A program made the position numbers and the translations under genes. This document shows, one piece after another, positions 9,466 to 18,773 of a stretch of 64,000 nt of DNA. The stretch is from Dickeya poaceiphila. Lineage in GTDB: Bacteria; Pseudomonadota; Gammaproteobacteria; Enterobacterales; Enterobacteriaceae. Under the pieces are notes generated by a model. The model had not been told where the DNA came from and ran no database searches. It saw only the letters and a program-made list of their open reading frames with translations. Numbering within the stretch: position 1 is the stretch's first letter; each line of letters begins with the position of its first letter. The stretch is from positions 2,666,001 through 2,730,000 of the forward strand of contig NZ_CP042220.2 in the NCBI RefSeq assembly GCF_007858975.2. Direction: 5' to 3'.

Positions 9466-10419
9466 TCAGATCTGATAATCGATCACCGGTTCGTTGTCGT
9501 CGGCAAACACCCGGCTCTTGATATCATCCTGAGTGAGTTCCGGATTACACAGTTGAATAAACTTCCAGATATAATTGCGCTGTAACTGACCGCGCTTCAG
9601 ACCCAGCCAAACCGTACTGGTTTCAAACAGATGACGCGCATCTAACCGTACCAGTCCGGGATCGCGGGTTTCATCAAACGACATGTCGGCAACGATCCCC
9701 ACCCCTAACCCCAGCTCGACGTAAGTTTTGATCACGTCGGAATCTTGCGCACTGATCGAGACATGCGGCGCCAAACCAGCCGCAGCGAATGCCTGATCGA
9801 TACGTGAACGGCCAGTGATACCTTGCCGATAGGTAATCAGCGGTACCGCGCTGAGCTTGTCGAGAGTGACCACCGGCTCTTGCGCCAGCGCATGGCCTTC
9901 CGGCACCAGAATCGCATGTCGCCATTGGTACCAGGGAAAAGCCGCCAGCGAGTTTACATTCATCAGTTGTTCGGTAGCGATGCCGATATCCGCTTCGCCC
10001 GACTCCAGCATCGTGACAATTTCATCCGGCGTACCTTGATTAATCACCAGTTGCACCTGCGGATAGAGCGAGCGGAACGCCTTAATCACCTCCGGTAGAC
10101 TATAGCGCGCCTGAGTGTGAGTCGTGGCGATAACCAGTTGGCCGACATCATGGTCGCTAAACAGGTTTGCCAGCCGACGAATATGGTTGGCGTCATTTAG
10201 AATACGCTCAGCCATGACCAACAGCTCTTTACCAGGTTCCGTCATCCCCAGCAGGCGCTTACCGCGACGGATAAAAATCTCAATGCCCAGTTCGTCTTCT
10301 AATTCCCGGATATGGCGACTGACGCCAGACTGGGACGTGAACAAGGTATTAGCGACATCGGTCAGGTTATAGTTGCACCGTGCCGATTCACGAATAATCT
10401 TCAGTTGTTGAAAATTCAC
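9466..10419 (-). CDS. cbl: LysR-type sulfur-starvation regulator Cbl
   Basis: LysR-family activator (317 aa; E. coli Cbl has 316). The N-terminal winged HTH is intact (NLTDVANTLFTSQSGVSRHIRELEDELG), followed by the conserved IRRGKRLLGMTEPGK, the TTHTQARYSLPEVIKAFR start of the effector domain and a C-terminal IDYQI that ends like Cbl/CysB. In E. coli, Cbl with CysB switches on taurine and alkanesulfonate uptake and desulfonation when sulfate is lacking. I start it at the GTG at 10419, because AAGGATAAGG lies directly upstream and this start aligns with known Cbl; an ATG 36 bases upstream is in frame. Its closeness to the sulfonate-type ABC cluster suggests that cluster is a target. Confidence 0.9.
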   Translation of the reverse strand: MNFQQLKIIRESARCNYNLTDVANTLFTSQSGVSRHIRELEDELGIEIFIRRGKRLLGMTEPGKELLVMAERILNDANHIRRLANLFSDHDVGQLVIATTHTQARYSLPEVIKAFRSLYPQVQLVINQGTPDEIVTMLESGEADIGIATEQLMNVNSLAAFPWYQWRHAILVPEGHALAQEPVVTLDKLSAVPLITYRQGITGRSRIDQAFAAAGLAPHVSISAQDSDVIKTYVELGLGVGIVADMSFDETRDPGLVRLDARHLFETSTVWLGLKRGQLQRNYIWKFIQLCNPELTQDDIKSRVFADDNEPVIDYQI

Positions 10420-10714
10420 ACCCTTATCCTTTGTAAGCGGTTTTGTTTTCACCATTCATACGAAGGATTGTTATTCCATACAAATAACAAAAATTTACTA
10501 TTTATAATTTTTTACGATATATTGCCTGTTTTATCAGCCGCATGAATATAACCCTGATGTGTTGTTAATTTACGTGCAGGAGCAGTGCCTGATAACACAG
10601 TATCTTGCAAACCGATATGAATGGGGCAAATGGTTATATTTATTGACCAATAAGTTTATTTCAGAGTGTGATTCTCCAATCGTTTTTGGCCATGCCGATT
10701 ATGGCTCTTTCGAT

Positions 10715-10990
10715 TCAAATCGATCGGGTCAGAAAATCGCTGACATCCGACTCCACTTCCTCCATCTGCCGCAGCGCATCCAGCGTATCGCGCGCCTCCT
10801 GTTCATCCAGCAGGCTCATGGCGAAACCAACGTGCACCAACACCCACTGACCAATCAGTGATGAGGGTTGCCCTTCTTGTTGTACCAGCGTCACATTCAC
10901 TTCACGCCGCACACTGCACACATCCACCCATGCCAGTTGCTGATCCGTTGACGCCCACGCCACCACCTGCCCCGGAATTCCCAGACACAT
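10715..10990 (-). CDS. hydrogenase assembly chaperone HypC/HybG
   Basis: Small cytoplasmic chaperone (91 aa) that carries the Fe(CN)2CO group with HypD and delivers it to the NiFe-hydrogenase large subunit. The invariant N-terminal MCLGIPGQV is present; Cys2 is the essential ligand. The interior ([20 protein letters not shown]) and LDALRQM resemble HybG/HypC. ATG 10990 is chosen over the longer frame from 11095 because it makes the family's exact N-terminus and has AGGGTGGG upstream. It is unlinked to other hyp genes here and reads away from the divergent hyf operon. Whether it serves hydrogenase 4 (HypC role) or a hydrogenase 2 elsewhere (HybG role) cannot be told. Confidence 0.88.
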   Translation of the reverse strand: MCLGIPGQVVAWASTDQQLAWVDVCSVRREVNVTLVQQEGQPSSLIGQWVLVHVGFAMSLLDEQEARDTLDALRQMEEVESDVSDFLTRSI

Positions 10991-11158
10991 AACACCCACC
11001 CTGTTAGTTGAAGTCACCGTTTCTATCCAACAGTTTAAGCAAATTTGATGCCAGCTGACGTTATCCTGCTTAGCCAGAGCGTTTAACGCTGACAACCCAA
11101 TAGTATGTTGTAACTAATATAGCTATCAGGCTGCTAAAACCGGGCTAGTCGTCAAAAG

Positions 11159-11257
11159 TGTCGAGAAATTTCAGTGTAGTGATCGTGGTTCACGCACTGT
11201 CGAGGGTGACGACATCAGCGTAATGGTTCGTCGAAAAACCTCGTCACTAATGTCGAG
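11159..11257 (+). promoter_or_regulatory. candidate FhlA-type upstream activator sites for hyf
   Basis: The heptamer TGTCGAG occurs three times (11159, 11198 and 11251). The middle copy is part of a perfect inverted repeat TGTCG-N7-CGACA (11198-11214). The repeats lie about 90-185 bases upstream of the sigma-54 promoter, the distance at which enhancer-binding activators such as FhlA bind. Similar elements occur before hydN. Assignment to FhlA is inference. Confidence 0.5.
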
Positions 11258-11341
11258 CAATGGAGCGGCCCAGAACGCGTCGGGGGAGGATAAATAACAT
11301 AACCTACTGATTAAAAAATAATTAACCCCATATTTTTCTTA

Positions 11342-11357
11342 TGGCATGGAATATGCT
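11342..11357 (+). promoter_or_regulatory. sigma-54 promoter of the hyf operon
   Basis: TGGCATGGAATATGCT matches the -24/-12 consensus TGGCAC-N5-TTGCW, with the required ten-base spacing between GG and GC. It lies 43 bases before the hyfA start. An A+T-rich stretch at 11300-11338 could be an IHF bend site. RpoN dependence is established for formate hydrogenlyase operons in E. coli. Confidence 0.8.
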
Positions 11358-11399
11358 TGCGGCGCAGGAAACATTTCTATCACCCCGGAGGGTATGGCT

Positions 11400-12026
11400 A
11401 TGAACCGCTTCGTCATTGCGGAGCCGACACGTTGTATCGGATGCAACACCTGCATGGCGGCCTGTACGCAGGTACATCGGCAGGCAGGGCTACAGTCTCA
11501 TCCGAGACTGACCGTTGAGCGCGATGCCGGTGGTACGGCCCCGGTGCTGTGTCGCCATTGTGAGGACGCCCCCTGCGCCAAAGTGTGTCCGGTCAATGCC
11601 ATCAGGCATCAGGACAACGCCGTGTTGCTGGACGAAAACACCTGTATCGGCTGCAAACTCTGCGCCATCGCCTGCCCGTTTGGCGCTATCACGCCATCTG
11701 GCAGTACCCCGCTGGCGACACCGACGGCGTTTGACCAACACATCCCGCTGACATTGCTGTCCGATGTCCCCGTCAGCTTGCCGTCAGTGCATCCAATGCT
11801 GTCGTGGAACGCCGGGGTTCGCAGCATCGCGGTGAAATGCGACCTGTGTGATTTTCGCGAGCAAGGGCCGGAATGCGTACGCGTCTGCCCGACCCACGCG
11901 TTGTATCTGGTAGATGACACCACGCTGGACGATGCTATCGCCGCTAAACGCCGTCAGGCCGCACAATGGCCGCAGGGCAACGTCCCTTTCCCTCCCACCG
12001 GGGCTGACAGGGAGCAAAACCTATGA
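11400..12026 (+). CDS. hyfA: hydrogenase-4 iron-sulfur subunit HyfA
   Basis: Polyferredoxin-like electron-transfer subunit of formate hydrogenlyase (208 aa), homologous to HyfA/HydN/HycB. Four cysteine clusters can ligate [4Fe-4S] centres: CIGCNTCMAAC, CRHCEDAPCAKVC, CIGCKLCAIAC and CDLC...CVRVCP. It probably links the formate dehydrogenase to the hydrogenase module at the cytoplasmic face. ATG 11400 (MNRFVIAEP) is preferred because GGAGGG lies seven bases upstream; ATG 11394 would be too close. Its stop overlaps the hyfB start (ATGA). First gene of the hyf operon, behind a sigma-54 promoter. Confidence 0.9.
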   Translation: MNRFVIAEPTRCIGCNTCMAACTQVHRQAGLQSHPRLTVERDAGGTAPVLCRHCEDAPCAKVCPVNAIRHQDNAVLLDENTCIGCKLCAIACPFGAITPSGSTPLATPTAFDQHIPLTLLSDVPVSLPSVHPMLSWNAGVRSIAVKCDLCDFREQGPECVRVCPTHALYLVDDTTLDDAIAAKRRQAAQWPQGNVPFPPTGADREQNL

Positions 12027-14062
12027 TGACCGCATTGCAATTATTCACGCCACTGCAATGGTTGGGCCTGTCGTTGGCGCTGTATCTGGCAGGTGCAGTG
12101 CTTTCACTGCTGTGCTGCCGTCAGGAGTCGCTGGCTATCCGCTTAAGCGGGCTGTGTGCGCTGGCAGGGGGGTGTGCCGGCGTACTGGCCGCCGCCCCGA
12201 TACTGCTTGGCGGCAATGTGCTGACTGCCGTATTCGCCGGGCCGTTTGACGCCTTCGCTCACCTGACGCTGCGCTTTGACACACTCGCGGCATTTATGAC
12301 GTTAGTGATTTCGCTATTGGTGGCGGTGTCCGCGCTGTATTCACTGGCCTATCTGGAAGAGTACCGTGGGCGCGGTGCCTGGGCGATGGGGTTCTTCATG
12401 AACCTGTTTGTCGCCTCGATGGTGGCGCTGGTGGTGGTGGATAACGCCTTCTACTTCATTGTGCTGTTCGAGGTGATGTCGCTCAGCTCCTACTTCCTGG
12501 TGATTGCCGATCAGGACGACGAGGCCGTCAGCGCCGGGTTGCTCTATTTCCTGATCGCTCATGCCGGTTCGGTACTGATCATGACGGCGTTCTTCCTGCT
12601 CTACCGCCACAGCAGCAGCCTCGATTTCGCGGATTTCCGCCATGCATCGCTGTCGGCACCGCAGGCTTCAGTGGTGTTCCTGCTGGCATTTTTCGGTTTT
12701 GGCGCCAAAGCCGGGATGCTGCCGTTGCACGGTTGGCTGCCCCGCGCTCACCCGGCAGCACCGTCGCACGCCTCCGCACTCATGTCCGGCGTGATGGTAA
12801 AGATAGGGGTGTTCGGCATTATTAAAGTCGGCATCGATTTACTCGGGGCGACAGAGACCTGGTGGGGCGTCGTCGTGCTGGCATTCGGCGCGGTCTCGTC
12901 GGTGTTGGGTGTGCTGTACGCGCTGGCCGAACATGACATCAAGCGTCTGCTGGCGTACCACACGGTAGAAAACATCGGCATCATTCTGATGGGTGTCGGC
13001 GTCGGCATGATCGGTATCGCCACCCATCATCCGCTGCTGGCGTTGCTTGGCCTGTTGGGCGGGTTGTATCACCTGCTCAATCATGCGGTGTTCAAGGGAT
13101 TGCTGTTCCTCGGTGCCGGTGCGGTTATCTACCGCGTCCACACCAAAGACATGGAAAAAATGGGCGGACTGGCACGGTTGATGCCGAAAACCGCACTGGC
13201 GTTTCTGGTAGGTTGTATGGCGATATCCGCTCTGCCGCCACTCAACGGCTTCGTCAGCGAATGGTTTACCTACCAGTCACTGTTCACTCTCAGCCATAAC
13301 GGCGGCATTGGTCTGCAGTTGGTTGCCCCGATTGCCATCGTGATGCTGGCCATCACCGGTGCGCTGGCGGCGATGTGCTTTGTCAAAGTGTATGGCATCA
13401 GCTTCTGTGGCGCACCGCGCAGCGAAAAAGCTTCGCACGCCCGTGAAGTCCCCTGGCCGATGACACTCGCCATGCTGCTGCTGGCACTGCTGTGCATCCT
13501 GCTTGGCATCGGTGCCAGTGTGGTGGCACCGGTCATTACCCGTATCGCCGCCGACCTGGCACACACCCCGGCGGTCGCCATGGCGCAAGAACTGGGCGTA
13601 TTCCCCGGCGACAGCCAGCAAACCAGCCTCAACACCCCGCTGATCTTCATCCTGCTGCTGGCACTGCCATTACTGCCGCTGATGATTTACAGCCTGCTGC
13701 GAGGCCCGCGCCTCGACTTTCGCCAGAAAGGCACGCCCTGGGCTTGCGGTTACGGCTACGAACAAGCCATGTCAGCGTCTGCCGGTAGCTTTACCCAGCC
13801 GTTACGGGTGATGTTCGCCCCACCCTATCGCGTGCGTAAAACCCTCAACCCAGCCCCAGCCATGCAACAGGCGCTGGAGAAAACCACGCAAGCGGCAGCG
13901 CGTGCCGAACCCGTCTGGGACGACCATGTAGTCATGCCGGTCGTCAGCATCGTGCAACGCATCAGTCGGGCGGTGCAATGGATTCAGCACGGTGATTTCC
14001 GGGTGTACTGCCTGTATGTCGTGGCGGCGCTGGTGGCCCTGCTGCTGGTCACTCTGGTTTAA
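12023..14062 (+). CDS. hyfB: hydrogenase-4 membrane subunit HyfB
   Basis: Large polytopic membrane protein (679 aa; E. coli HyfB 672) of the NuoL/MrpA proton-antiporter superfamily. The antiporter core is evident around residues 120-420, with conserved ion-path motifs LFEVMSLSSYFLV, GFGAKAGMLPLHGWLPRAHPAAPSHASALMSGVMVK and LLAYHTVENIGII. It would anchor the complex and may contribute to proton translocation. Translation is coupled to hyfA through a four-base overlap; ATG 12026 is an alternative start one codon later. hyfC follows after 11 bases. Confidence 0.93.
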   Translation: MMTALQLFTPLQWLGLSLALYLAGAVLSLLCCRQESLAIRLSGLCALAGGCAGVLAAAPILLGGNVLTAVFAGPFDAFAHLTLRFDTLAAFMTLVISLLVAVSALYSLAYLEEYRGRGAWAMGFFMNLFVASMVALVVVDNAFYFIVLFEVMSLSSYFLVIADQDDEAVSAGLLYFLIAHAGSVLIMTAFFLLYRHSSSLDFADFRHASLSAPQASVVFLLAFFGFGAKAGMLPLHGWLPRAHPAAPSHASALMSGVMVKIGVFGIIKVGIDLLGATETWWGVVVLAFGAVSSVLGVLYALAEHDIKRLLAYHTVENIGIILMGVGVGMIGIATHHPLLALLGLLGGLYHLLNHAVFKGLLFLGAGAVIYRVHTKDMEKMGGLARLMPKTALAFLVGCMAISALPPLNGFVSEWFTYQSLFTLSHNGGIGLQLVAPIAIVMLAITGALAAMCFVKVYGISFCGAPRSEKASHAREVPWPMTLAMLLLALLCILLGIGASVVAPVITRIAADLAHTPAVAMAQELGVFPGDSQQTSLNTPLIFILLLALPLLPLMIYSLLRGPRLDFRQKGTPWACGYGYEQAMSASAGSFTQPLRVMFAPPYRVRKTLNPAPAMQQALEKTTQAAARAEPVWDDHVVMPVVSIVQRISRAVQWIQHGDFRVYCLYVVAALVALLLVTLV

Positions 14063-14073
14063 GGAGACGGAAC

Positions 14074-15021
14074 ATGACTCACGGTTCACTCATATTTCCG
14101 CTGCTGTGCGCGCTGTTGCAAGCCGTACTGCTGATGGCGGTAGCACCGCTGCTGTCAGGCCTGTCGCGCGTGCTGCGCGCCAAAATGCACTCCCGACAGG
14201 GGCCAGGGCTGCTGCAGGATTATCGTGACATCGTCAAACTGCTGCGACGCCAGGAAGTGGCGCCCCAGCACAGCGGCGGCGTCTTTCGCCTGATGCCCTT
14301 CATCCTGCTCGGCACCATGCTGCTGGTAGCAATGACACTGCCCGCCATGACTGACGCGTCGCCGCTCGGTGCGGCGGGAGATGTCATCACCCTGCTGTAT
14401 CTGTTTGCGGTATTTCGCTTTTTCTTTTCACTGTCTGGTCTCGATTCCGGTAGCACCTTCGCCGGTATCGGTGCCAGCCGCGAGCTGACGCTCGGTATTC
14501 TGGTAGAGCCTATCCTGATGCTCGCGCTGCTGGTGGTAGCACTGGTGGCCGGTTCCACCAATATTGGCAACATCAGCGTCAAGCTGGCGAGCGGTCACTG
14601 GGTCTCCCCTACCGCCACCGTACTGGCCTTACTGGCCTGCGCATTCGCCACCTTCATTGAAATGGGCAAAATCCCGTTCGATGTCGCGGAAGCCGAACAG
14701 GAACTGCAGGAAGGGCCGCTGACCGAATACGCCGGTGCCGGGCTGGCGCTGGTGAAATGGGGCATCAGCCTCAAACAAGTGGTGGTCGCCACGCTGTTTC
14801 TGTCGATTTTCGTGCCGTTCGGCAAAGCAGAGACGTTGTCTGTTGCCTGCCTGCTGTGGGGTGCGCTGGCGCTGTTCATCAAGTTGGTGGTGGTGTTTGT
14901 CATCGCCGCAGCTATCGAAAACAGCCTGGCGCGCGGGCGCTTCCTGCTGACCGGCCGGGTCACCTGGCTCGGATTCGGTGTCGCGGCGCTGGCGTTCGTT
15001 TTCTACCTGACTGGATTATAA
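14074..15021 (+). CDS. hyfC: hydrogenase-4 membrane subunit HyfC (NuoH-like)
   Basis: NuoH-family membrane subunit (315 aa; E. coli HyfC about 322) that forms the junction between the soluble NiFe module and the antiporter-like subunits. The family loop motifs are seen in SRQGPGLLQDYRDIVKLL (residues 31-48) and in the acidic EMGKIPFDVAEAEQELQEGPLTEYAG loop near residue 195, comparable to the quinone-site loop of NuoH. About eight hydrophobic helices. SD AAGGAGACGG precedes the ATG. Confidence 0.93.
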   Translation: MTHGSLIFPLLCALLQAVLLMAVAPLLSGLSRVLRAKMHSRQGPGLLQDYRDIVKLLRRQEVAPQHSGGVFRLMPFILLGTMLLVAMTLPAMTDASPLGAAGDVITLLYLFAVFRFFFSLSGLDSGSTFAGIGASRELTLGILVEPILMLALLVVALVAGSTNIGNISVKLASGHWVSPTATVLALLACAFATFIEMGKIPFDVAEAEQELQEGPLTEYAGAGLALVKWGISLKQVVVATLFLSIFVPFGKAETLSVACLLWGALALFIKLVVVFVIAAAIENSLARGRFLLTGRVTWLGFGVAALAFVFYLTGL

Positions 15022-15037
15022 GGAGTCGACATCCATC

Positions 15038-16477
15038 ATGGAGAATATTGCTCTTGCCACCCTACTGCTGCCGTTTCTCGGCGCGCTGCTAATAGCGTTT
15101 GCGCCGCAGCGCCTGGCCAAAGGGTTATGTACGCTGTTCGCCCTGCTGGCGACGCTCGGCATGGCGCTGCTGGCCTGGCGCTATTTCGATGGCGGAAAAA
15201 CCGATTTGGTCGTGCCGCTTTATCGTTACGGTCAGGCAGATTTATTCGGTTTTGTGTTCGACCGCATCAGCCTGTTGATAGGCTTTGCGGTGGTCTCGCT
15301 CGGTTTCCTGGTGAGCCTCTATTCCTGCGGCTACCTGACACTGGGCAACCGCGAGCATCCGCACGATGGCAGCAATCGCTACTACGCGTTTTTGCTGGTG
15401 TTTATCGGCGCGATGGCCGGGTTAACACTGTCATCCACCATCCTTGGTCAACTGCTGTTCTTTGAAATTACCGGCGGTTGTTCCTGGGCGTTGATCGGCT
15501 ACTACCAGAAACCGAAGTCACTGCGTTCCGCGCTCAAAGCGCTGCTGGTGACCCATGTCGCGTCCGTTGGCTTGTATCTGGCGGCGGCCTGGCTGTTCGC
15601 CACCACTGGTACCTTCGCGCTCAGTGCCATCGCGCAACTGGACGACAGCAGCAAAATCATCGTCTTCAGCGGCATTCTGTTCGCGGCCTGGGGCAAGTCA
15701 GCCCAGTTGCCGCTGCATGTCTGGCTGCCGGATGCGATGGAAGCGCCGACACCGGTGAGTGCGTATCTGCACGCCGCGTCAATGGTAAAAGTCGGCGTGT
15801 ATATCTTCGCCCGCGCGATTTTGTCCGCCGTTGAGGTGCCACATGTTATCGGCGTGGTCGGCGTCATCATGGCGACGATCACACTGGTGTACGGCTTCCT
15901 GATGTATCTGCCGCAAAAAGACATGAAGCGACTGCTGGCGTACTCCACCATCACCCAGCTGGCTTACATTTTCCTGGCGCTGTCGCTGTCCATCTTCGGT
16001 TCGCACATGGCCTTTGACGCCGGTATGGCTTACATCTTCAACCACGCTTACGCCAAGAGCCTGTTCTTTCTGGTGGCCGGCGCGCTCAGCTACAGCTGCG
16101 GTACCCGCATGTTGCCGCAGTTGCGCGGCATGATGACCCGCCTGCCGCTACTGGGTATCGGCTTTTGCGTAGCCGCGCTGGCGATCACCGGCGTTCCCCC
16201 GTTCAACGGCTTTTTCAGCAAGTTTCCGCTGTTTGCCGCCGGGTTTGCGCTTTCCAACGACATCTGGTGGTTACTGCCGTTGATGATAGTGGTACTGGTG
16301 GAATCGGTCGCCAGCTTTGCCTGGTTCCTCTACTGGTTTGGTCGCACCGTGCCGGGCGAGCCCTCCGAGGAAGTGGCATCCGCGACGCCAGTGCCGATGT
16401 CGATGAACCTGGTGCTGCTGGTGCTGATAGTGATGTCGCTGTGCTCCAGCGTTATCGCCGCACTCTGGCTGAAATAA
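15038..16477 (+). CDS. hyfD: hydrogenase-4 antiporter-like subunit HyfD
   Basis: NuoL/N-type membrane protein (479 aa, same as E. coli HyfD), one of the subunits that distinguish hydrogenase 4 from hydrogenase 3. Conserved elements: WGKSAQLPLHVWLPDAMEAPTPVSAYLHAASMVKVGVYI with the pumping-channel lysine, KRLLAYSTITQLAYI, and about fourteen hydrophobic segments. Proton or sodium pumping is inferred from homology with complex I. A ribosome-binding site (AAGGAG) lies about 15 bases before ATG. Confidence 0.93.
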   Translation: MENIALATLLLPFLGALLIAFAPQRLAKGLCTLFALLATLGMALLAWRYFDGGKTDLVVPLYRYGQADLFGFVFDRISLLIGFAVVSLGFLVSLYSCGYLTLGNREHPHDGSNRYYAFLLVFIGAMAGLTLSSTILGQLLFFEITGGCSWALIGYYQKPKSLRSALKALLVTHVASVGLYLAAAWLFATTGTFALSAIAQLDDSSKIIVFSGILFAAWGKSAQLPLHVWLPDAMEAPTPVSAYLHAASMVKVGVYIFARAILSAVEVPHVIGVVGVIMATITLVYGFLMYLPQKDMKRLLAYSTITQLAYIFLALSLSIFGSHMAFDAGMAYIFNHAYAKSLFFLVAGALSYSCGTRMLPQLRGMMTRLPLLGIGFCVAALAITGVPPFNGFFSKFPLFAAGFALSNDIWWLLPLMIVVLVESVASFAWFLYWFGRTVPGEPSEEVASATPVPMSMNLVLLVLIVMSLCSSVIAALWLK

Positions 16478-16486
16478 GGAACTCCC

Positions 16487-17137
16487 ATGACTGGATCACT
16501 TCTCGTCAATAATCTGGCAGGTTTGCTGATCATCACCTCGTTGCTGGTGATCGCTGCCAGAAAACCCACGGTGTCCGCCGCGCTGTATGCATTACAGTCG
16601 CTGGTGCTGGTGCTTATCTTTATCTCGCTGGGTGGACTACTCGGTTCGCATGAGCTGTATCTGTGGTCGCTGACCGCCTTTATCACCAAGGTGGTGATGG
16701 TCCCCGCCATTATGAGCTTTGCTTTCTGCCGACTGGCCGACCCGAAAGCCGATGGCGGTGTGATTGGCACCGCCACATTGATACTGATCGCCACCTTGAT
16801 TGTATTGCTGAGCTACTTTGCCGTTTCACCGGTGAAACTGCCGATGGTCAATGACCTCAAACCGGTGCTGGCGGTCTCACTCGGCCACTTCCTGATTGGC
16901 CTGCTGTGCATCGTCAGCCAGCGCAACATCCTCAAACAGGTGTTTGGTTACTGCTTAATGGAGAACGGCGCTCACCTGACGCTGGCGCTGCTGGCTTACC
17001 GCGCGCCTGAACTGGTGGAAATCGGCATCGCGACCGACGCTATCTTCGCCGTCATTGTGATGGCGCTGATGGCACGCAAAATCCACCGCACGCTGCACAC
17101 GCTGGATGTTCAGCAACTGACTGCGTTGAAAGGATGA
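16487..17137 (+). CDS. hyfE: hydrogenase-4 membrane subunit HyfE (NuoK-like C-terminal half)
   Basis: Small membrane subunit (216 aa, as in E. coli). Its C-terminal half resembles NuoK/MrpC ([35 protein letters not shown]), including the buried glutamate (E in MENG). About six to seven hydrophobic helices. It is HyfE, not present in hydrogenase 3, and supports assignment to the hyf type. It sits nine bases after hyfD and five before hyfF. Confidence 0.92.
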   Translation: MTGSLLVNNLAGLLIITSLLVIAARKPTVSAALYALQSLVLVLIFISLGGLLGSHELYLWSLTAFITKVVMVPAIMSFAFCRLADPKADGGVIGTATLILIATLIVLLSYFAVSPVKLPMVNDLKPVLAVSLGHFLIGLLCIVSQRNILKQVFGYCLMENGAHLTLALLAYRAPELVEIGIATDAIFAVIVMALMARKIHRTLHTLDVQQLTALKG

Positions 17138-17141
17138 AACC

Positions 17142-18773
17142 ATGACGACTTTGGATCTTTTTTCCCTGCTGCTGGGTGTGCCGTTTGTCGTCGCCCTGCT
17201 GGCGTTCGCCTGCCGCTTTACGGGCGCGGCGGCACGCTCGCTGGTGAGCCTGATTCATCTTGCAGGCATCAGCGCCCTGCTGCTGGTGGCATTACTGGTA
17301 GTCGGGACTGTCTACCAGCAAGGTGAATTGCTGGCAGCGCATCGCTGGCTGCACCTCGACAGCCTGAGTGCGCTATTCCTGGCGATTCTTGGCGTCATCG
17401 GCTTTCTTACCGGCCTCTACTCAATGGGGTACATGCGCCACGAAGTCGACAGCGGCGAAGTCAGCGTTACCACGCTGTGCCACTACTACGGCTTTTTCCA
17501 TCTGTTCCTGTTCACCATGTTGCTGGTGATCACCAGTAATAACCTGATCCTGATGTGGGCAGCGATTGAAGCCACCACGCTAAGTTCGGCGTTTCTGGTG
17601 GGGCTGTACGGTCAGCGTTCCTCGCTGGAAGCAGCATGGAAATACATCATTATTTGTACCGTCGGCGTCGCATTCGGTCTGTACGGTACGGTGCTGGTGT
17701 ACGCCAACGCCGCCAATGTAATGGCCGAACCGGGCAATGCCATTTTCTGGACGGAAGTGCTCAAGCACGCTGGCGAGCTGGACAGCACGCTGATGCATCT
17801 GGCGTTCATCTTTATTCTGATCGGGTTCGGCACCAAAACCGGCCTGTTCCCGATGCACGCCTGGTTGCCGGACGCCCACAGTGAAGCGCCCAGCCCAACC
17901 AGTGCCCTGCTCTCTGCGGTACTGCTCAACTGCGCGCTGTTGGTAATCGTGCGCTACACCATTTTGATCAGCGCCGCCATCGGCCCGGAATTCCCGCAGC
18001 AACTGTTGCTGGTGTTCGGCCTGCTGTCGGTGGCCGTCGCCGCCTTGCTGATTCTGGTACAGCGCGACATGAAACGCCTGCTGGCTTACTCCAGCGTGGA
18101 AAACATGGGGTTGATCGCCGTCGCCCTCGGCATCGGCGGCCCGCTCGGCATTCTGGCAGCACTGCTGCATACCTTAAATCACAGTCTGGCGAAAACCCTG
18201 CTGTTCTGCGGTTCCGGCAACGTGCTGCTGAAATACGGCACCCGCGATATGGATGCGGTGAAAGGCATCCTGCGTGTCGCGCCGGTAACCGGTGCATTAC
18301 TGGCAGGTGGTGCGCTGGCGCTTGGCGGGATGCCTCCGTTCAACGTATTTCTAAGTGAATTCATGACCGTTACCGCCGGCATTCACGCCGGTCACCTGCC
18401 GCTGGTGCTGGTGTTGCTGGTGCTGTTGACCGTCGTGCTCGCCGGGCTGGTACGCATGATTGCTACCAGCGTGCTGGGCAGCCAACCGGAAGCCGTCAGC
18501 AAAGGCGAGCTGGGCTGGCTCACCACCGCGCCAATGCTGATCCTGCTGGTATTAATGCTGGTGATGGGTACCCGCATTCCACAGCCGGTCACCCATTTAC
18601 TTGAGCGTGCTACGGCCATTGTGCTGAACGGTAATGCGTTGAACGGCAATCAAGCCGGTGAACAGGGACAACCCAGCATGGGCTGGCCGTCATTGAGCGC
18701 ACGCACGAGCACACCAGATACAGCACCTGCGTCATCGTTAACCCCTTCCCGTCAGGAGATGTACCGTGATTAA
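17142..18773 (+). CDS. hyfF: hydrogenase-4 antiporter-like subunit HyfF
   Basis: Third antiporter-like subunit (543 aa; E. coli HyfF 526). Core motifs: [20 protein letters not shown] with the conserved glutamate, [40 protein letters not shown], and [20 protein letters not shown]. The last 45 residues are a polar, Ser/Thr/Pro-rich tail (from [13 protein letters not shown]) that looks disordered and probably accounts for the extra length over E. coli. The ATG follows AAAGGATG, and its 3' end overlaps hyfG by eight bases. Confidence 0.92.
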   Translation: MTTLDLFSLLLGVPFVVALLAFACRFTGAAARSLVSLIHLAGISALLLVALLVVGTVYQQGELLAAHRWLHLDSLSALFLAILGVIGFLTGLYSMGYMRHEVDSGEVSVTTLCHYYGFFHLFLFTMLLVITSNNLILMWAAIEATTLSSAFLVGLYGQRSSLEAAWKYIIICTVGVAFGLYGTVLVYANAANVMAEPGNAIFWTEVLKHAGELDSTLMHLAFIFILIGFGTKTGLFPMHAWLPDAHSEAPSPTSALLSAVLLNCALLVIVRYTILISAAIGPEFPQQLLLVFGLLSVAVAALLILVQRDMKRLLAYSSVENMGLIAVALGIGGPLGILAALLHTLNHSLAKTLLFCGSGNVLLKYGTRDMDAVKGILRVAPVTGALLAGGALALGGMPPFNVFLSEFMTVTAGIHAGHLPLVLVLLVLLTVVLAGLVRMIATSVLGSQPEAVSKGELGWLTTAPMLILLVLMLVMGTRIPQPVTHLLERATAIVLNGNALNGNQAGEQGQPSMGWPSLSARTSTPDTAPASSLTPSRQEMYRD

